Of a stretch of 64,000 nucleotides of DNA, positions 12,610-24,562 are shown in pieces (positions within the stretch are counted from its first letter, which is position 1; each line of letters begins with the position of its first letter). The stretch spans positions 70,629,295 through 70,693,294 of the forward strand of contig OZ023206.1 in the NCBI GenBank assembly GCA_963995525.1, in the 5' to 3' direction. The translations under genes and the position numbers were made by a program. A model generated the notes under the pieces. That model did not search any database. It was not told where the DNA came from and worked only from the letters and a program-made list of their open reading frames with translations. This DNA comes from Escarpia spicata. Its lineage: Eukaryota > Annelida > Polychaeta > Sabellida > Siboglinidae.

Positions 12610-13745
12610 ATTTGTTATTATAAAATGGGCCTTATGTTATTACAAATTGGCACATCGATTTATTACAAAATATGCCTCTTATTATTACAAAACGAGTCGT
12701 TTGTTACCAAATTGGCCATAACACGCGATGAGTGATTTGTTCATTAATATGTTGTAGTTTGCAAGTACAAAGTGGTGGTGACCACTCGCGACTATCCAAA
12801 GGCGGGAACCTTAGATGACATATACATAAAAATTGGATATTATAGTGAACAGGTGCATCTTACAAATGGCAAATTTGGAAACTTCCAAAAGGGCGAGTAA
12901 GTGAACATCTTGTCTGATCTAGCTGGTGTCTAAAGATGGCGGCTATTCCATGCATTAGTGGTTAAGAATGCACAGAGCTATGAATTCGACATTCGACAAA
13001 ATCTGTCGCCAACAAGTATTCTAATAATATTTTCTTGATATCCATTCGCCTCTTTCTACGTTCGATCGGTTCCTTGGACAATTAATTATAGGTGTTTCTC
13101 ATATTACTAGTTAAAGTTGCTTTCTTAGTTAAACTACCATTTAAGTGTGTTTTTAAAGAAAGTGCATGCACTGTGCATCATGAATAGTAATACTTGTTTG
13201 ATCATACTTGCTATCATTAATGTCAATTTATTATTATAGTATTCGATTAATTTATGCTTTTGCAAAATTACCGGTTGCCATATCCGGACTGCGGCTTAAT
13301 AAACGTATGGCACGCTGATATAATGTTTGTCTGTCGCGCCGTTTTATCTTAAACTTATATATTATTCTGTGAAAGCAGCTAAAATGGTGTTGAAGAAATG
13401 TATATATATAGTGTATAGCGCATGTTGGTTCACTGGAAATTTACATTTAAAAGATGGATAATTGATAATCTCATAGTGTCGCTACATGAGTGCAGATGGT
13501 TGTGCTAAATTGCTGAGTAATATTGCGCACAAAGCGGTAGATATACCGCTTTTCATGATGCGAGAGCGGCAGATGAAACTCTGCAGGCAAGTTACTACTT
13601 TATTTCAGATTGAGTGTCGTGATATTTATTTAAAAAAAAGCAAACAGCAAGCTTCCAACCATGCCGTGGTTAGCATGTTGTATGGTTGTAATACACCAGT
13701 ATCTAACTACATCATCACATTGAGATGTACGTTTTCCCACTGCTC
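12610..13745. other. Intergenic, no gene recognised
   Basis: AT-rich sequence with short direct repeats near 12615-12720 (variants of ttattacaaaa). A 111-codon plus-strand frame at 13486-13821 runs into the LINE tail and shows no domain. Nothing further is supported. Confidence 0.4.
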
Positions 13746-13769
13746 TCGTCGGATTGTGTGCGCGTTGCT

Positions 13770-15260
13770 TTGTTCTTCTTCTTCTATGTGCCAAGTCTGT
13801 CACAGGCGTTGGCGATCATGACCCTCCAAACCGCACGGTCGTGTGTAGTTTGTAGCAGTTCTGTTGTGCTCCTTCCACACCATGTTGAGAGACTATCTAT
13901 TATTTTTATTCTCTGGCGTCCTCTGGGTCTTTTTCCTTCTATCTTTCCTGTTGTTACTATTTGTTCTAACTTTTTCTTTCTTGTGACATGGCCTATAAAT
14001 CGTTCTTGTTGTGTTCTAACTTTGTTGATGATCTTTCTTTTTGATTTGGCTGTCCTAAGGATGACTTAACTGCTTTGCTTTGCAATCCATGGCACTCGCA
14101 GCATTCTTCTTAAAAAACACATTTCAGTGGCTCCTATGGTTTGTTGTGAACTTTTGGTTGTCCAGGTTTCACATCCATATAGCAATATGGGCTCTATGTA
14201 GCATTGCAGTACACGTTTTCTCACTTCAATTGATATATTTTTATTTGTTAAAATGTTTTCCACGTTGTGAAAAGCTGTTTTGGCTTGAGCAAATCGCCTC
14301 TTGATTTCATCGTTGCATCGACCGTCGGATGTTATTAGTGATCCCAGATAGTTAAACGTTCGGACTTGCTTCAAAACAGTGCCATATGCTACGATGTTGC
14401 ATGTTGGAGTGTAATATTTCTTTGAGATGACCATGATTTCTGTTTTATTTTTGTTCAGGGACAGGCATTTTTTCTCACTTTCCCTGATTACTGTATCTAG
14501 CATCTGTTGTAGATCTATTTCGTTCTCAGCAATCAGTACCGTGTCGATTGCATATTGTAAATGATTCATGTTGTATCCCCCTACTTGAATGCCTGGCATA
14601 TCATCTAATGTACGTAAGATGATCTCACTGTATAGTGAAAAGAGATCGGGTGATAGGACACACCCTTGTCTTACACCACGTTTTATTTCTTGAAATTTAC
14701 TGATGTCATTTTCTATTCGTATTGCTGCTGTTTGTTCCCAGAACAGATTTCTCACAACTCTCAGATCTTTCCCATCAATGTTCAAACTTTCCAGCATTGA
14801 TATGATTTCTTCATGACGAACTCTGTCAAATGCCTTTGTGTAATCAATAAAACATACATACAGATCTTTCTGCACTCCCAGTGCTCTCTCAATCAGTGTT
14901 CGTAGGATGTATATTGCGTACCTTTATCTTCTACAAATCCACATTGTTCTTCAGCAATGTCCGGCTTTATTTTGTTTCTCATCCTGGTCATAATAATTGT
15001 AAGCAACATCTTGGTGAAGTGACTCATGAGACTAATTGTACGGTGTATTTCAATCGCCCCTTGTTTCTTTGGTATTGCTAGAAAAATGGATCTTGATAAA
15101 TCAGTTGGGATTCGTCCGCTGTCATATATTTTGTTCAAGAAGTCTGTTACTATATCAATACCAAATTCCTCTAAACACTCAATCCTTTCAATGGTGATAT
15201 TATCTGGTCCAGCAGCTTTTCCCTTTTTCATTGATCTGATGACTTTTCGAACCTCGTTGC
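13770..15260 (-). mobile_element. LINE (non-LTR retrotransposon) reverse transcriptase, 5'-truncated and decayed
   Basis: Two minus-strand frames make up one reverse transcriptase. 15231-14893 carries the fingers region (MKKGKAAGPDNIT, AIPKK, EEQCGF). 14875-14066 carries motif A (FIDYTKAFDRVRHEE), the KRGVRQGCVLSP block, the palm motif and the thumb (FNYLGSLITSDG, CYIEPILLYGCETW). A frameshift near 14880-14935 separates them, and the tail (TTGKIEGKRPRGRQR) is in a third frame down to about 13770, ending in short GAA-type repeats. The palm box reads YAID instead of YADD, so the first catalytic Asp is lost. No endonuclease domain remains upstream of 15260. It is a dead copy. Confidence 0.9.
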
Positions 15261-15273
15261 TTTGTTAACGATG

Positions 15274-15552
15274 TTATTTGAACAAAACGACAATTGATGG
15301 ATAGGTTAATGATAATTGGTTAATCCCCGTCCGCCTAGTGCTACATCGAGTTTCGCAATTTAGCTCCCGGGTCAAACTATACATGTTGCCGTCGCCTTCT
15401 TCGTTGGTTACTCTCCACTGTCCAGCGTCGGGCTGTCTTGGGCAGTATTCTATGGGACATTCGGCAAACATGCCCAGGCTTTCTCCATCTCCGTATATAT
15501 ATTGATGTTGATGCTGTGCTAGTTTTGCGGTACAACAGAGCATTTTGTACAT
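15274..15552 (-). CDS. Small open frame, unknown
   Basis: A 92-codon minus-strand frame, beginning MYKMLCC, just upstream of the LINE. Its middle part (GESLGMFAECPIEYCPRQ, then LNCETRCS) is polar with paired cysteines and looks more coding-like than its surroundings, but I recognise no family and see no convincing splice sites. It may be a remnant of an older gene or element. Confidence 0.15.
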   Translation of the reverse strand: MYKMLCCTAKLAQHQHQYIYGDGESLGMFAECPIEYCPRQPDAGQWRVTNEEGDGNMYSLTRELNCETRCSTRRTGINQLSLTYPSIVVLFK

Positions 15553-15689
15553 AAAACTGTGGGGTTATTGCCCCCGGCCCTTCCCTTGCCGCTCCCTCAA
15601 GTCATGTCCCCATCCCGCCTTCGCCCTGCCTTATCGCAAATGATCAGCACATTTCAATACTTTTCTTACAGTAATTTCTGTCAAAGGTA

Positions 15690-16620
15690 GTATTTTAATA
15701 TACGTATATTGGGCGACATTTTCCATGAAAGACAAAATCTAAGTCAGATCTTCGGCTCAACTCGGACATAATTCCGAGGAGCGGTTAATTTGTATTGTAT
15801 TTCCCACAAAAATACATGTCTAAGTCCGATTATGTAAGTCGGGTTATCGCATAACTCGGACGAACTTAGTCGGTCCATTTGGTCCGAGATAATGTGTTGT
15901 TTTCTCGCCTAGGTCGGATCGCAGTATTCGACAAAATCACTTGGTTGCTTAGAGTACAAGTACCAGATGAACGGTGGACGACTATGTTGTTGTTGACGAG
16001 ATAGCAGCTATTCTAAATGACGAGCAGGACATCGATACCGTACATACAACACCCCGACGCAGAAGATTTACTGAGAGATGTTGACGGTGACTAATACATA
16101 CCGAAACTCAGTGACACCCATGCTGCTTTGCGGGCGCAAAGAAACTATGGTTTGAATCTCGCCAACAGTGAGATCGAAGACTTGACCGACGCGTTCGAGA
16201 CCATTCTCATGAAACAATCACAACAAAGACTTACGCAGAACAAGATGAACGACTTTACGATCAATAATAAGCTATGGTGTTAGATAACCGTGCCAAAGAA
16301 AACACGTAGGCCTAACTATTCTAACACTGCGTAGATTTATGTTTGTTTATGTAATCATAAACTATAACGTCAGCGATTCGTGCCAAAATGAAGCATATGT
16401 ATACATTTTAATACTCCATAATTCTGCGTTTGTTGCTTGTGAACATCAACATGTGTAGAATTGCCGCAGTATTTAGTCAAGTTCAGGCGTCGTTCTCATG
16501 TACATAAGAGCTCTTAGATGGCTACCTTTGATGTAGGCGCTGGGATATTATTATCATCTTCGAGTAAGTCGGATTTTCGAATATATCTCAGATTAAATAT
16601 TTTGGTCCGATTGAATCAAA
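15690..16620 (+). mobile_element. Degraded Tigger/pogo-like DNA transposon remnant
   Basis: Sequence at about 15770-15870 contains aagtccgattatgtaagtcg and cgcataactcggac, which resemble the terminal and subterminal parts of Tigger/pogo elements; agtaagtcggattttcg recurs at about 16563. Between them a plus-strand frame at about 16115-16280 (THAALRAQRNYG, DLTDAFETIL, QNKMNDF) resembles the C-terminal tail that follows the DDE domain in pogo-type transposases. The rest of the transposase is missing, and the ends are too worn to define a target-site duplication. Confidence 0.4.
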
Positions 16621-16792
16621 TCAAAGACGAGGTTTGTATTTATTATTTTCATTCGACACATCGAGTCGTCTGCCTTCCCCAGGTGGTGCCTCAATTTTAA
16701 AATAATCCATTGTGATAACAGCTGCGGTTTGTTTGTCTCCACGGGTGCGTGTAAGTTAGTTATTATTATAATTATTATTTTTGTGTTTCCAG

Positions 16793-17015
16793 GGAGAACG
16801 TTTTTCATGTTAACGAGAAATGCTACGACAAACACGTGGACATCTATTTGTACGACAGAGGCTCCAAATTGGATACAAAAAGCAGGTGTGTAACGGATCC
16901 CTGGATGGTAGAAAAATTGCGAGTGGAGAAGCTGGACGGCATTCCAACTTGGGTGACGTCATGCCGCTTCAAGAAACGTTGGACCTACTGCAATGACATT
17001 GTATACTGCTCATAA
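16793..17015 (+). CDS. Exon-like cysteine-rich fragment, unknown
   Basis: A good acceptor (tttttgtgtttccag) ends at 16792. The following frame is open for 73 codons to TAA at 17013-17015 and reads ENVFHVNEKCYDKH, YLYDRGSKLD, then four further cysteines (SRCVTDPW, VTSCRFKK, TYCND, YCS). An alternative donor (AGCAG then GTGTGT) lies at about 16892. The even cysteines suggest an extracellular domain. More coding-like scraps follow in other frames to about 17430, so this may be a decaying gene. No family was recognised. Confidence 0.25.
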
Positions 17016-17560
17016 ATTCGTAAATAGCAGGACACGTGCGTTTGTCTTTTACCCCGGCAGAGTTCGCGAGGCGTTCAACTGCGATGACCACACGAACCGA
17101 TATTATTGTAATTTCCCTTTCACACAACGGGTGGTCGCACACGTCCCAAACATGTGGCATTGCATGTGTCTAGATGGTGGCTTACTCGTCCCGTGAAGGA
17201 AACAAATCGATACAGTGGCATTAACTATCGAACGGAACAGAACAGATATCAGAACCGGGCAGCGTGTTGGGTAATGTGTCGACAATCGTGTCACGTCAGT
17301 TGAATCCGGTTGGTATTGACAGTGGTCAAAGCATTACTGTCACTTTGGAAGTCATTTTGTATCGTTCAAAATCGCAAGGCCTTCACGACGTATCTGTTGA
17401 GGTGGCTGGCGGCTTGAAATAATTCGAAATACTACACGTTTGTCTGGATTTGCGGATTATGAGACCACTCCTAATTCCGGATACAGGTATTTCATCGTGA
17501 TTAGAACCTACAAGCGCCCAAATCTCGACTCATGCGATTGGTTCGGTTTTTAGTGCTTGT
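17016..17560 (+). pseudogene. Coding-like scraps in shifting frames
   Basis: Downstream of the cysteine-rich fragment, short stretches read as protein in different plus-strand frames: GRVREAFNCDDHTNRYYCNF at about 17060-17120, and GSVLGNVSTIVSR through DSGQSITVTLEV at about 17250-17350. Frame changes and stops between them suggest a broken gene, perhaps an extracellular or structural protein. I cannot name it. Confidence 0.25.
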
Positions 17561-17564
17561 CCAT

Positions 17565-18110
17565 GTCCGAAATGACATGGACATCTGTAGAAAATAAAAT
17601 AATGTCATTTAGCTAAAAATACGGATAGTTCCACAGGATTCCGCTAGGCAATGGCGGCATTTCCAACATGAGTGGATGCACCAGTTTGTGGCAGCCGCCA
17701 GTCGCGTCGTAACATGTATGACCGTCGCAGACAAATCGACGCGTCGCGTCGTGACGTGTATCCCGGGTTTTACCGACCATGGGCAGTCGGAGGCAGAGGT
17801 GCAACAGAGAAAACCAGTTTTTTAATGATACGTTATTGCATTATACAGTATAATTTTACCTGTATTTTTTTGAAATCAAACCTATCACACAAAAATAAAA
17901 TGTATATTTTATAAGGCTTACTGTGAATATATAAAGTTAATTATTATGTATTTTTGGTCATCAAAAGGTATTAACTTTCATTTTTTATTCCCAGTCATGC
18001 AAAGTTATGTATTATTTGTGGGTGTGACTATTGTATCCTGGATGGTGCTATTGCACACATCCAATAGCTAATTCATACCTGGACGCCGGGCTACAACAAT
18101 TGTGTTGAGG
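17565..18110. other. Intergenic, no gene recognised
   Basis: AT-rich spacer between the coding-like scraps and the SINE. The short internal frames have no motifs. Inverted stretches cgtcgcgtcg / gtcgcgtcgt occur near 17700-17750. Confidence 0.4.
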
Positions 18111-18415
18111 GCATGTGGAGCAGTGGATAGAGCATCTGACTCTCAATCGAGAGAACCCGGGTTTGAATCCTGTGCTGCCATATCGAACCGTGGGCAAATT
18201 CGTTCACTCTACGTTGCTCCAGTTCACTCTGCTGTATGAGTACCTGGCTATAGACAGTGGTGGATATTTCTGTATGAATAGCCTTCATGCATCAATTGCA
18301 ATATGGCTGAATGCTTCCCAGAGAAGTTGAGATGATGCTCAATTGAACAGATCTGCCAGGGAGTGAAATGTAAAAGTTTGAGCAGTCCCAAGGACTGTAT
18401 ACTGCTCTATATAAG
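18111..18415 (+). mobile_element. tRNA-derived SINE
   Basis: The head has RNA polymerase III promoter boxes: A-box-like tggagcagtggatagagc at about 18116 and B-box ggtttgaatcc at 18160-18170, with an anticodon-stem-like ctctcaatcgagag between. The body (gtgggcaaattcgttcactc, tacctggctatagacagtgg) matches an inverted second copy at 55412-55580, showing that this is a dispersed family. It lies just past the 3' end of NOP14, in opposite orientation. Confidence 0.75.
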
Positions 18416-18751
18416 GAATTAGCTTTCTTAAAAAAATATTCCAAGCAGTCAATTCGTTTTGCAACGAAACTACACGTCATACAAAAGCCAGCAGTCAGCC
18501 TCGTGTAGGAAGTATATAACTGAACGTGTTATGGCACCTCACTGGCACTGCTCCACTATCTCCAACCAGAGTAGGCAAATCTGAAATGTTGCTCTGTAAC
18601 CACAGAAACGTAACAAAACAACGCACGGAGCATACGTATATTTACTATCAGCAAACACTGTATTTCAGCTACATAATTGACATTTGTTTGGGTGTCCTTG
18701 CGTGTTCCTTAAACAGCAGAACATCCACATATTTCAAATTCAGTCTCAGAG

Positions 18752-18851
18752 TCACATCTTTGATTTCGTCCTCTTCAAGGCCTTGTAGTCTCCTTCTTGT
18801 TCTGACAGCAGGTGATACAGCCTCTTTACCTTCCTCTTTCTTTCCTCGTCT
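18752..18851 (-). CDS. NOP14: NOP14 exon 22, terminal (residues 844-876)
   Basis: Acceptor TTTTCTTGTTTCAG, phase 2 in. Encodes RDEERKRKVKRLYHLLSEQE, then ALKRTKSKM and TGA at 18752-18754. The basic C terminus matches the family. No canonical AATAAA was seen within about 150 bases downstream; AGTAAA near 18640 is a weak candidate. Confidence 0.95.
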
Positions 18852-21800
18852 CTGAAACAAGAAAAGATCTCATTGACTAATCAACTCAAATCAAATTTAG
18901 TTTTGCAACAGCAACAACAACGTAATGATATACACAAACAACCGTTTTAAAAATTCAATTATGTTGCATGGTAGCCACATGGCATTTTAGATGCCGCCTT
19001 CGTGTGACCAACGATGTACAGATGTATATATATATATACATATACAATGATTACACCAAGATACTGTATGATTGTATGACAACGGACTGTGGGTGCTATG
19101 GTGATAAAACGTATATCAAATTATTTTTGGAAAACAATTGTAAGAGATCTGTCCGGATCCAAACCTACATAAAAACCTCTAATTGCACTCCAAGCTGGAA
19201 TTGAAAATGGCGATACACTTCAGTTCATGCAAACAATAGTTTTCATTGTGGACGTTCACTGAACCATTATAATGAGTTAGTTAATGTACTATATAGATAC
19301 AAATCTTACAAATACTCTAAATTACAAATTTGTAGTTAATATATACACTGCCTACAATATATAATATTTGCTTATTATTACATGAATTATGCCATACTTA
19401 TATGGCCTTCCTTCATATAAATATATAACCTGTAATCATAGGAGACTGTGGTATAATAGCACAAGTAATCGAACATGGCCAGGTCCGATTACTTGTACTA
19501 CTACGGCACCGTCTTGCATGATTACAGTGGAATGCAAGTTGCAAAGGTACTGTTTGATAGTTATTTCACACGTCTAATTATTTTATCAAATTGAAAGTTA
19601 CGGACTGTTTTCTTTATTGTTGCAGTCAAATGTCATTCGGTTTTTAAACAATCAAAATGTTTGTCTACCATTACGTACACACGATGTGGTAAACAATAGT
19701 TTTGTCATCAGCACACACATAATTTTGAATGTGATGATTGCATCATGACCAAAATAAGTAGTATGGATGTAATCAAATATGTGTGATTATGAAACTATAA
19801 CTGCACGCCCACAATGGCCAAAGAATACTGCCGACATGGGAAAGAAACCATAATACTTCACCTTTCGATCTGCTCTTTGATCTTCTCTCTTGCTAAGAAC
19901 TCGTTGTCTTTGCGAATCTCGCGAACCGCGCCCTTGAATTCACGCTTATACTTGTGAATCAGTCGCTGTTTCTCGTTGAACTCCTTCGTCCCTCCTCTTG
20001 TCTTCTTTCCATCAAAGCTATACCAAGACAGACACAAATCATGAGCAAGGAAACCAAATGTTATGCCTAAACAATTGCAACTATATAACAATAAATTAAG
20101 TAACCATAGTGAATATTTAACATACCCACACATGTAAAATCACACCCGTTCCGTATGGCCGAACATGTTCAAGACATTGTCATGGTTGACTGACCTGTCA
20201 AGTATCTCTGGTTCAAACATCTTCAGCGGCTGGGGCTTCTCTTTCTTCATCGTCAGTGGTCGTCGTGGTAACTGCGTCATTGCTTCGATCCGTTCGAGAA
20301 CGTGTTTGTGGAGTTTCTATGGAAACACAAAACCGGCAATGGTCACACAAAGCTAACTTTCTATGAAATGTTGCTATTCTTGCTGACCAGACCTGTAGCA
20401 AAATTTGGTCTAACTACATCCCATTTGCACGAGCAATTTTGTTCCAATTTTATCCAATTATGTTGTTCAACTTCTCTTCCACAAAATATCACCTTCGGTG
20501 TGCCGCAAGGCTCTATTCTTGGTCCACTTTTATTTATTTTATACACAAATGATCTCCCCTTTTGTCTGGAGCAAAATAAAGCAATATTATTTGCTGTTGA
20601 CACCACGATATGTATGAATGAAAATCATATGACTAAACTTTACGATACATGAATAAAGAATTAAAGTATTAGCAGACTGGTTTCATGATAATAAGCCCTC
20701 ACTAAATGTATCCAAATCAAAATATACGTTGTTTTCTAGGTCACGACATCTACTTAGTGAACAAGCCATGTTAAATATGTCAGATCAGATAATTCAGCCT
20801 ACCCATTGTGTAAACTTTCTAGGCCTTCTTATATATGATAAACTTGACTGGCACGAACACATAAATGTCTGCAGAAAAAACTTTCAAGTGCTTTATATGT
20901 TACAAAATAAAGTAAATCGCTTTTTTCCTGTAGAATCCTTAAAGATAATTTACTATGCATTAGTATATCCATATTTGACATATGAAATAATCCTTTGGGG
21001 ATCTACATATAAAAGCTACACAAAGAAATTATTCATTATGCAGACAAAATGTGTCATAGTTTTCTTCAAACTGGTTTCCATGAGCATATTCATCCCCTGT
21101 TCACATGTTTTAATGTACTAAAATTGAAGGATAATTATAATGTAGAAATTGCGAAATGTATGTCTAATTATTGTCATAACAATCTACCAGTGTCGTTATC
21201 TAATATTTTTTTACTAACCTGTGATATTCACTATCATGACACAAGGCGACTTAGACATATTCGTCCAATCAGCAGTTCTACCCTACGATCATCAGTTTAT
21301 TATGCAATGGGCCGATAGTTTGGAATGACATTTCGCCCGATATTAAAACCTAATATTACCAGCTTTGTGTCTTCTCTAAAGTCATGTTTTTATTATTTGA
21401 TTAGTCTTAAATGGTTCATGGAAATACTACTGCATATTACATTGTTCTTCTGCAATCTACCATTATTGATGTCTATAAGTGAAAAGAAAAAAATGTTGTT
21501 AATTTTTTGGTCTACCAACCACGTCATTACTGCTACTTATTATTGATGGTAGTGTATTAACTGTCTGCTTGTAGTTATAAATTGCACGTTTTATCTATGA
21601 CAATTCAGTTTACTATTATCAGTGGTTGGCAGCGACCAGTGATTCAAGTTATATTGTTCCTGTTATAACATTGTATACCCATATCTACTGGTAACAGCTT
21701 TGGCTCTGCTGCCAACCAGGAATTGTATCGATTGTATACACTTTGTCTTTCAGTTATCTTCTGTATTATACAATTCTGAAATACAACACCTTACCTTACC

Positions 21801-24527
21801 TTACCTTACAAGATAACCTCAATCACACTCTCTACTTCTTCATGTCGATTGAGACCCTGACTTCCAGGTAAAAACCGTAGCTGTACTGTTTAGTGCTATA
21901 TATATATATATATATAAACACATACGCATACATTCCAAAACTAGGTTTTACCTTCACCACGTCTGGGTAATCGTCGACTGGCATGCATTCACAGCGGTGT
22001 CTGACTGGAGCAAAGATTTCAGCACACGCCGGCAACTCTACATAGAGCTCCGAGAAACGATCCACAAGCTTGAGAGACTGCCACACGCAGCACACCCTGG
22101 CGGTCAGATACAGAAACAACAATGACGGAAACAGTGACAAACCTTCCAAAAAGACACAATCACAATCTGCATAGTGAAATGTATAACTGAAAAACAGAAT
22201 ACAATTACAGTGTTAGCATCCACAAATTATCTATTGTTTTTAATTTATGGGTTCGTAAATGCATGTCTTATTACTTTTTGATTGCTTGTCATGGGAAATA
22301 AAATGGACACTGAAATATCAGATTATAAGGTATCGATTTCTACAAGATCACAAAACTGATGGAACATAACTTAGACAGCTAGTTTGGCTAGTGTCCAAAA
22401 TATGGCTGTGTCACTGAATACCCAGTTATATGTGGCGGGTTACATATATGTGTATATTTCTAATATCACAATTGTTGATCTACTAGACATGTACAGTATT
22501 ATGACGAACCTGTATTTACAAATACATTTAAAAGATAAAATAGTAACTGTAACTCCAGTAGTGATAGACAAAGGACCTGGAGGGAAGTTTTCTTGTGATG
22601 CAGACAAAAGACACGGAACTTACTTCATCTCATCTGACCGCAAATATTTGACAGCATCTCCCTTGTTGGAAAACAGCACTGACAACTTCAAGGGAGCCAC
22701 CTTTATGTTTCTGAAAAAACAAAACAATTCAATAATGGTTGTGCCAGTTAAAGTGCTGTCACGTTTCTACAGGAGATTACATCCGATTATGAAGCTCCAT
22801 TGAAACAAAGACATTTGCACACAATGACCACATGTAAAGTGATTTCAGCAGTTCTACAGATTTGATACTGTGCTATATAAGAACTTACCTCTACTTTACA
22901 TTAGTGTCAACAAAATAAGTTCCTAAATGCACATGTCCGATTACGAATTCATAAGTGCCCCACTGTATTGAATAGAGCATTTATATTGTGTCTACGTAGA
23001 TGACATTTTAAAACTAGAGTTACAGATAACCCGGGCTAAAATAGCCAGGGTTAAATCTGGGTAGCATCTACACAAAGCGTTATTTGAACCTGGGATCAAA
23101 CTGTTGTGTCTATAGAAGTATCTCGATGGATCCAGTCTGTCACTGTTTGCCTACGTCACAATCAGCGAGACAACTCAGGCTATCTGCCTACGTCACAATC
23201 AGAGAGACAACTCAGGCTATCTGCCTACGTCACAATCAGTGAGACAACTCAGGCTATCTGCCTACGTCACAATCAGTGAGACAACTCAGGCTATCTGCCT
23301 ACGTCACAATCAGTGAGACAACTCAGGCTATCTGTCTACGTCACAATCAGTGAGACAACTCAGGCTATCTGCCTACGTCACAATCAGTGAGACAACTCAG
23401 GCTATCTGCCTACGTCACAATCAGTGAGACAAATCAGGCTATCTGTCTAAATGACTGCAGAAAAGCGAGTTACATAAAAAGATGAGGCTGGCCAACCTCC
23501 AACTGTGGAGGTAAGTTAGCCTGGGTTAGTGATGTACCAGTATGGTGTGGTTTGCGTAAGTCAAAATCAAAATTTTGCGCGTGACCTCTGTCAAACTTTA
23601 CCTTTGCCACCAATGTCGATAACAGTTATGTTGGTAACATTTGTCACTATAAAAACTTTGCATTATATTTTTGTTATAAAGACACACTTTTGTGGTCAGA
23701 ATTTCAACGAAATATACAACGGAATGCTCGAATACACAACATGTTCGGCATCCATTTTTTATGGCTTGGCGTAACTTTTGCTATGCAACAGGTCGCGTGA
23801 TGGATAGGTAAATTTAACCCTGCTTTTTCACCATGCAGAGGCATATCCCGGGATAAAAACGTCATGTAGATGGAGATGTTGTGTAATACAGACTGGGATA
23901 GACGTACCTGCAGTTGTTGCCTGCAAGCTTCAGCAGGTCTACTGTCTTGCCAACGGGTCGGAAGGGCGCTATCACAACCTCTACTGCTCACAGGAAGAAA
24001 TAGCAGTGTCAACAACAACCACTCACTGCTAAATGCCTTGACTATACCTGCCAACTCTCCTATGAAATCTGGGAGCCTCTTGCATTTTGGGTGTATTTCC
24101 CTGGAATATAGGCAAATCTCCCGGATTTTCTCTGAAAATCTCCAACAGCACCCCCCGTTTTCGAGAGCACGACACCATGGGAGACGTGCTGAACCACTGA
24201 ATTTCCAGCTAAAAATCTCACACAGCACCCTCCACCCTCATCTTCAAGACAGCGAACCGGTGAAGCTCCTCTGGCGAAACAGCACCCCTGTCTTCTAAAG
24301 TCAACATCCGAGACAGCGTAACACGGGAAGCATGCTCAACCACTGATGATTCTCACAAATGTCAACAACAAAAGTTGGCAGGTATACTTGACACAAAGAC
24401 ACTTAATAACATAGGTATCAATGGTCTACTACTGTAATTTGTTCCCTTTCATACGTCAACATTCAATATTGCCAGCGCATACACACATGCACATATCATC
24501 TGCTTTAAGAGATGTGTGTGTGTGTAA

Positions 24528-24562
<35 letters not shown>

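Noticed and set aside
18111..18185. tRNA gene
   Set aside because: The A and B boxes are present but the acceptor stem does not pair, and a SINE body follows.
22096..22185. Longer version of NOP14 exon 19 using the acceptor after TTTTTCAG near 22180
   Set aside because: The frame is open but would break phase with exon 18, whereas the acceptor at 22097 fits exactly and has a better pyrimidine tract.
22384..22803. 139-codon plus-strand frame
   Set aside because: Antisense shadow of NOP14 exon 18 and its flanks; the minus-strand exon fits splice sites and phase.
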